Made by a program: the position numbers and the translations under genes
In this document: piece by piece, positions 62,336 to 64,000 of the stretch
How the letters are laid out: every line of letters starts with the position of its first letter
Position numbering within the stretch: position 1 is the first letter of the stretch
DNA from: Trinickia acidisoli
GTDB taxonomy: Bacteria; Pseudomonadota; Gammaproteobacteria; Burkholderiales; Burkholderiaceae
Direction of reading: 5' to 3'
Length of the DNA stretch: 64,000 bases
Assembly (NCBI RefSeq): GCF_017315725.1
Contig: NZ_JAFLRG010000002.1
Location: forward strand, 868,001 to 932,000
Notes under the pieces: generated by a model
What the model was told of the DNA's origin: nothing
The model's database searches: none
What the model saw: only the letters and a program-made list of their open reading frames with translations

Positions 62336-63508
62336 CTACCGACCTCGGGTTCGCAGGAATTGCTGAAGGCGTTTCATTCCGGCTTCGATCTGTGGCGGCT
62401 GCCGCGCGATATTGATCCGGATGTAGGGCGACGCACCGCAATCCGCTCCCGGCAATACCAGCACGCCGGTTTCGTTGAGCAACGCATCGGCAAAGTCGCG
62501 ATCGTCGTTCGCAAATACGGAAACGTCGACAAACAGATAAATGCCGCCGGCGCCGGCTGCTATCCGGAGCCCATCCATCGTGCCGATCATATCGGTGGCC
62601 ATTTGCCGGTTCTCGGCCACACGTTGGACAAGCGCTTCCCGCGCCGCCGCGCCATCGACGAGCGCGGCAAGCGCTGCCGCCTGTCCAATGCTGGAAGGCG
62701 ACGATGTGATCTGCGATTGAATCTTGGCCATTTCGGCAATCAGCTCCGGTGCGCCGATACCCCAGCCGATACGCCAACCCATCATCGCGTAAGACTTGGA
62801 AACGCCGCCGACGGTGAGTATCCGATCCTTGAGTGTCGGAGCAACCGCCGAGAAAGCCAGATGTGAGTGGCCATTGCAGACAAAGGCCTCATAAAGCTCA
62901 TCCCACAGGATCAATACGTCGGGATGTCTGATCAGGATCGCACCCAGCGCAAGCAGATCGTCGACACCGTACACCGCACCCACGGGACTGGATGGGCTAG
63001 TCAGAATGAGCCAGCGGGTGCGGGGCGAAATGGCGGATTCCAAGGCATCCGCGGTGAGTTTGTAGCCGCTGGCGGCGTCACATGGAACGATAACCGGGGT
63101 ACATCCCGCCATGACCGCCATGTCGATGTACGACGACCAGTAAGGCGCGGGGATGATCACTTCGTCTCCGGGTTCGGTGGTAACGAAGAGGCCGTTGTAC
63201 AACGCCTGCTTCGATCCCGTCGAAACGATGACGTTGTCGTCGTGAACCGGTACGCCGTGTGCGGTGCGAAACGCGCTGGCGATTGCCGCCTTGAGACGTC
63301 CTTCGCCATCGACATTGGTGTAACCAACGGTCCCGGAGCGCGCCGCTTTCAATGCCGCCTCGATGGCAACGTCGGGAGTAGGGAAGTCGATGTCGCCCGA
63401 TGCGAAATTGATGACGCTTTTGCCTTGCGCACTGAGCGCGCGCGCTTTCTTCGAAAGCATCGTAGCGGGGCTTTCTTTTACTTCCAACATCCGTGATGAA
63501 CGATGCAC
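62336..63508 (-). CDS. Class I/II PLP-dependent aminotransferase
   Basis: A 390-residue aspartate-aminotransferase-like enzyme. The start is GTG 63508, chosen because AGGAG lies six bases before it; an ATG at 63490 is the alternative. FASGDIDFPTP, GSKQALYNG, the Asp of LWDELYEAF and the PLP Lys K238 (VSKSYAMMGWRIGW) are present, as is the C-terminal Arg (SPYIRINIA). The usual NPxNPTG is SPSSPVG, with the conserved Asn changed to Ser, which may affect the substrate or reaction. It follows the hydroxyacyl-CoA dehydrogenase by 40 bp and is probably co-transcribed with it. Confidence 0.9.
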   Translation of the reverse strand: MHRSSRMLEVKESPATMLSKKARALSAQGKSVINFASGDIDFPTPDVAIEAALKAARSGTVGYTNVDGEGRLKAAIASAFRTAHGVPVHDDNVIVSTGSKQALYNGLFVTTEPGDEVIIPAPYWSSYIDMAVMAGCTPVIVPCDAASGYKLTADALESAISPRTRWLILTSPSSPVGAVYGVDDLLALGAILIRHPDVLILWDELYEAFVCNGHSHLAFSAVAPTLKDRILTVGGVSKSYAMMGWRIGWGIGAPELIAEMAKIQSQITSSPSSIGQAAALAALVDGAAAREALVQRVAENRQMATDMIGTMDGLRIAAGAGGIYLFVDVSVFANDDRDFADALLNETGVLVLPGADCGASPYIRINIARQPPQIEAGMKRLQQFLRTRGR

Positions 63509-63548
63509 GCGTGTCTCCTCATGAAATAGGTGCTCGCACTCAGTTCTT

Positions 63549-64000
63549 CTAGTTCGCCGGCACCGGCCCCAGCACCTGGGCGGCACGTATCAGCGCAGTT
63601 TCGTAGCGTGCCTGCGCCTCGGCAATTTCCGCTTCCGTCCAGCTACGCATGCCGCGTTTGGTCTTCATGCCGAGGTGGCCCCGAGCGACCAGTTCCGCAA
63701 GCGTCCGGCTCGGTATGGTGTCGTTGCACAGGGACGGATAGATCACTCTCGCGGCGGCATGCTGCGTATCGAAGCCGGCGAACTCCTTGAGCAAAATCGG
63801 GCCGGCTGCCGCGTATCGAAAGCCAAAACCGAACTGCACAGCAATATCGACATCGCCGGCACTCGCGAGTCCACTATCGATCACCGAAAAAGCCTCTCGC
63901 ATCAGCGCGTGCTGAATCCGGTTCGCAAGGAAGCCCGGTACATCCTTATTCACGCGCACCGGTGCACGACCGAGTTCTCGGAAGATCGCATATAGCGCGT
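63549..64000 (-). CDS. 3-hydroxyacyl-CoA dehydrogenase, C-terminal part (cut by window end)
   Basis: The last 150 residues of a 3-hydroxyacyl-CoA dehydrogenase family protein; the frame is open through base 64000, so the NAD-binding half lies outside. LGRAPVRVNKDVPGFLANRIQHALMREAF is the standard start of the helical C-terminal domain, and the dimerisation part follows with SAGDVDIAVQFGFGFRYAAAGPILLKEFAG. It could act on beta-hydroxyacyl-CoA or, as in the carnitine and lambda-crystallin branches, on free hydroxy acids. It lies directly upstream of the aminotransferase in the same direction. Confidence 0.9.
   Translation of the reverse strand, partial: ALYAIFRELGRAPVRVNKDVPGFLANRIQHALMREAFSVIDSGLASAGDVDIAVQFGFGFRYAAAGPILLKEFAGFDTQHAAARVIYPSLCNDTIPSRTLAELVARGHLGMKTKRGMRSWTEAEIAEAQARYETALIRAAQVLGPVPAN

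Noticed and set aside
1..64000. CRISPR arrays, tRNA genes, insertion sequences or prophage genes
   Set aside because: No regularly spaced repeats, no tRNA-like T-loop with acceptor pairing, and no transposase or phage structural protein were recognised.

Overview
The window is a piece of a GC-rich (roughly 60-65 % by eye) betaproteobacterial chromosome or megaplasmid. Gene content and protein style (MocR, GcvA-like LysR, non-phosphorylative L-arabinose genes, a fused assimilatory nitrate reductase, EfeB with FbpABC, Hrp-type promoter) fit Burkholderiaceae of the Paraburkholderia/Trinickia/Burkholderia type; the species cannot be fixed from sequence alone. It is an accessory-rich, largely catabolic region. 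No rRNA, tRNA, CRISPR array, insertion sequence or phage gene was recognised.

Layout. (1) 1-7448: a minus-strand operon for an NTF2-fold fusion protein, an aldehyde dehydrogenase, a molybdopterin oxidoreductase, a seven-iron ferredoxin and an FprA-type ferredoxin reductase (cut by the window start), facing a divergent MocR regulator. (2) 7497-17716: a LysR regulator divergent from an operon with a split transketolase, an SDR, a Tat-exported TRAP binding protein, a fused TRAP permease, a second full-length transketolase, a 2-hydroxyacid dehydrogenase and a small membrane protein; the substrate is unknown. (3) 17755-24089: thioredoxin-like protein, LysR, tautomerase, SDR, an EF-G-like GTPase and an orphan protein with an apparent threefold internal repeat behind an AT-rich leader. 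(4) 24166-32127: an iron operon (OprB-type porin, beta-propeller protein, EfeB, FbpA, FbpB, FbpC) behind a perfect Fur-box-like palindrome. (5) 32313-35821: TetR, GST-like protein, and a candidate type III effector combining a NEL-type E3 ubiquitin ligase domain with C-terminal ankyrin repeats, under a perfect PIP/hrpII box with a correctly spaced -10. (6) 35879-39118: NAD synthetase, a gamma-glutamylcyclotransferase-like protein and a one-domain ModE-like regulator. (7) 39265-52569: an L-arabinose island with two sugar ABC transporters, L-arabinose 1-dehydrogenase, L-2-keto-3-deoxyarabonate dehydratase, L-arabonate dehydratase and a GntR regulator. (8) 52825-64000: iron alcohol dehydrogenase, a nitrate reductase fused to a CysJ-like flavoprotein, a phosphohistidine phosphatase-like protein, a glutamate racemase homologue lacking its second catalytic Cys, a hydrolase, a methyltransferase, an aminotransferase and a truncated 3-hydroxyacyl-CoA dehydrogenase.

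How they work together. The arabinose island imports pentose by two routes, oxidises it to the lactone/arabonate and dehydrates it twice towards 2-oxoglutarate semialdehyde; shared TAG-N5-CTA palindromes sit in front of both transport units. The iron operon looks Fur-controlled. The first operon looks like a self-contained redox chain (NADPH, FprA, ferredoxin, Mo enzyme) attached to an aldehyde oxidation. The strongest candidate for something new is the NEL-ankyrin effector at 33908-35821: IpaH-type ligases normally carry leucine-rich repeats in front of the NEL domain, whereas here ankyrin repeats follow it.
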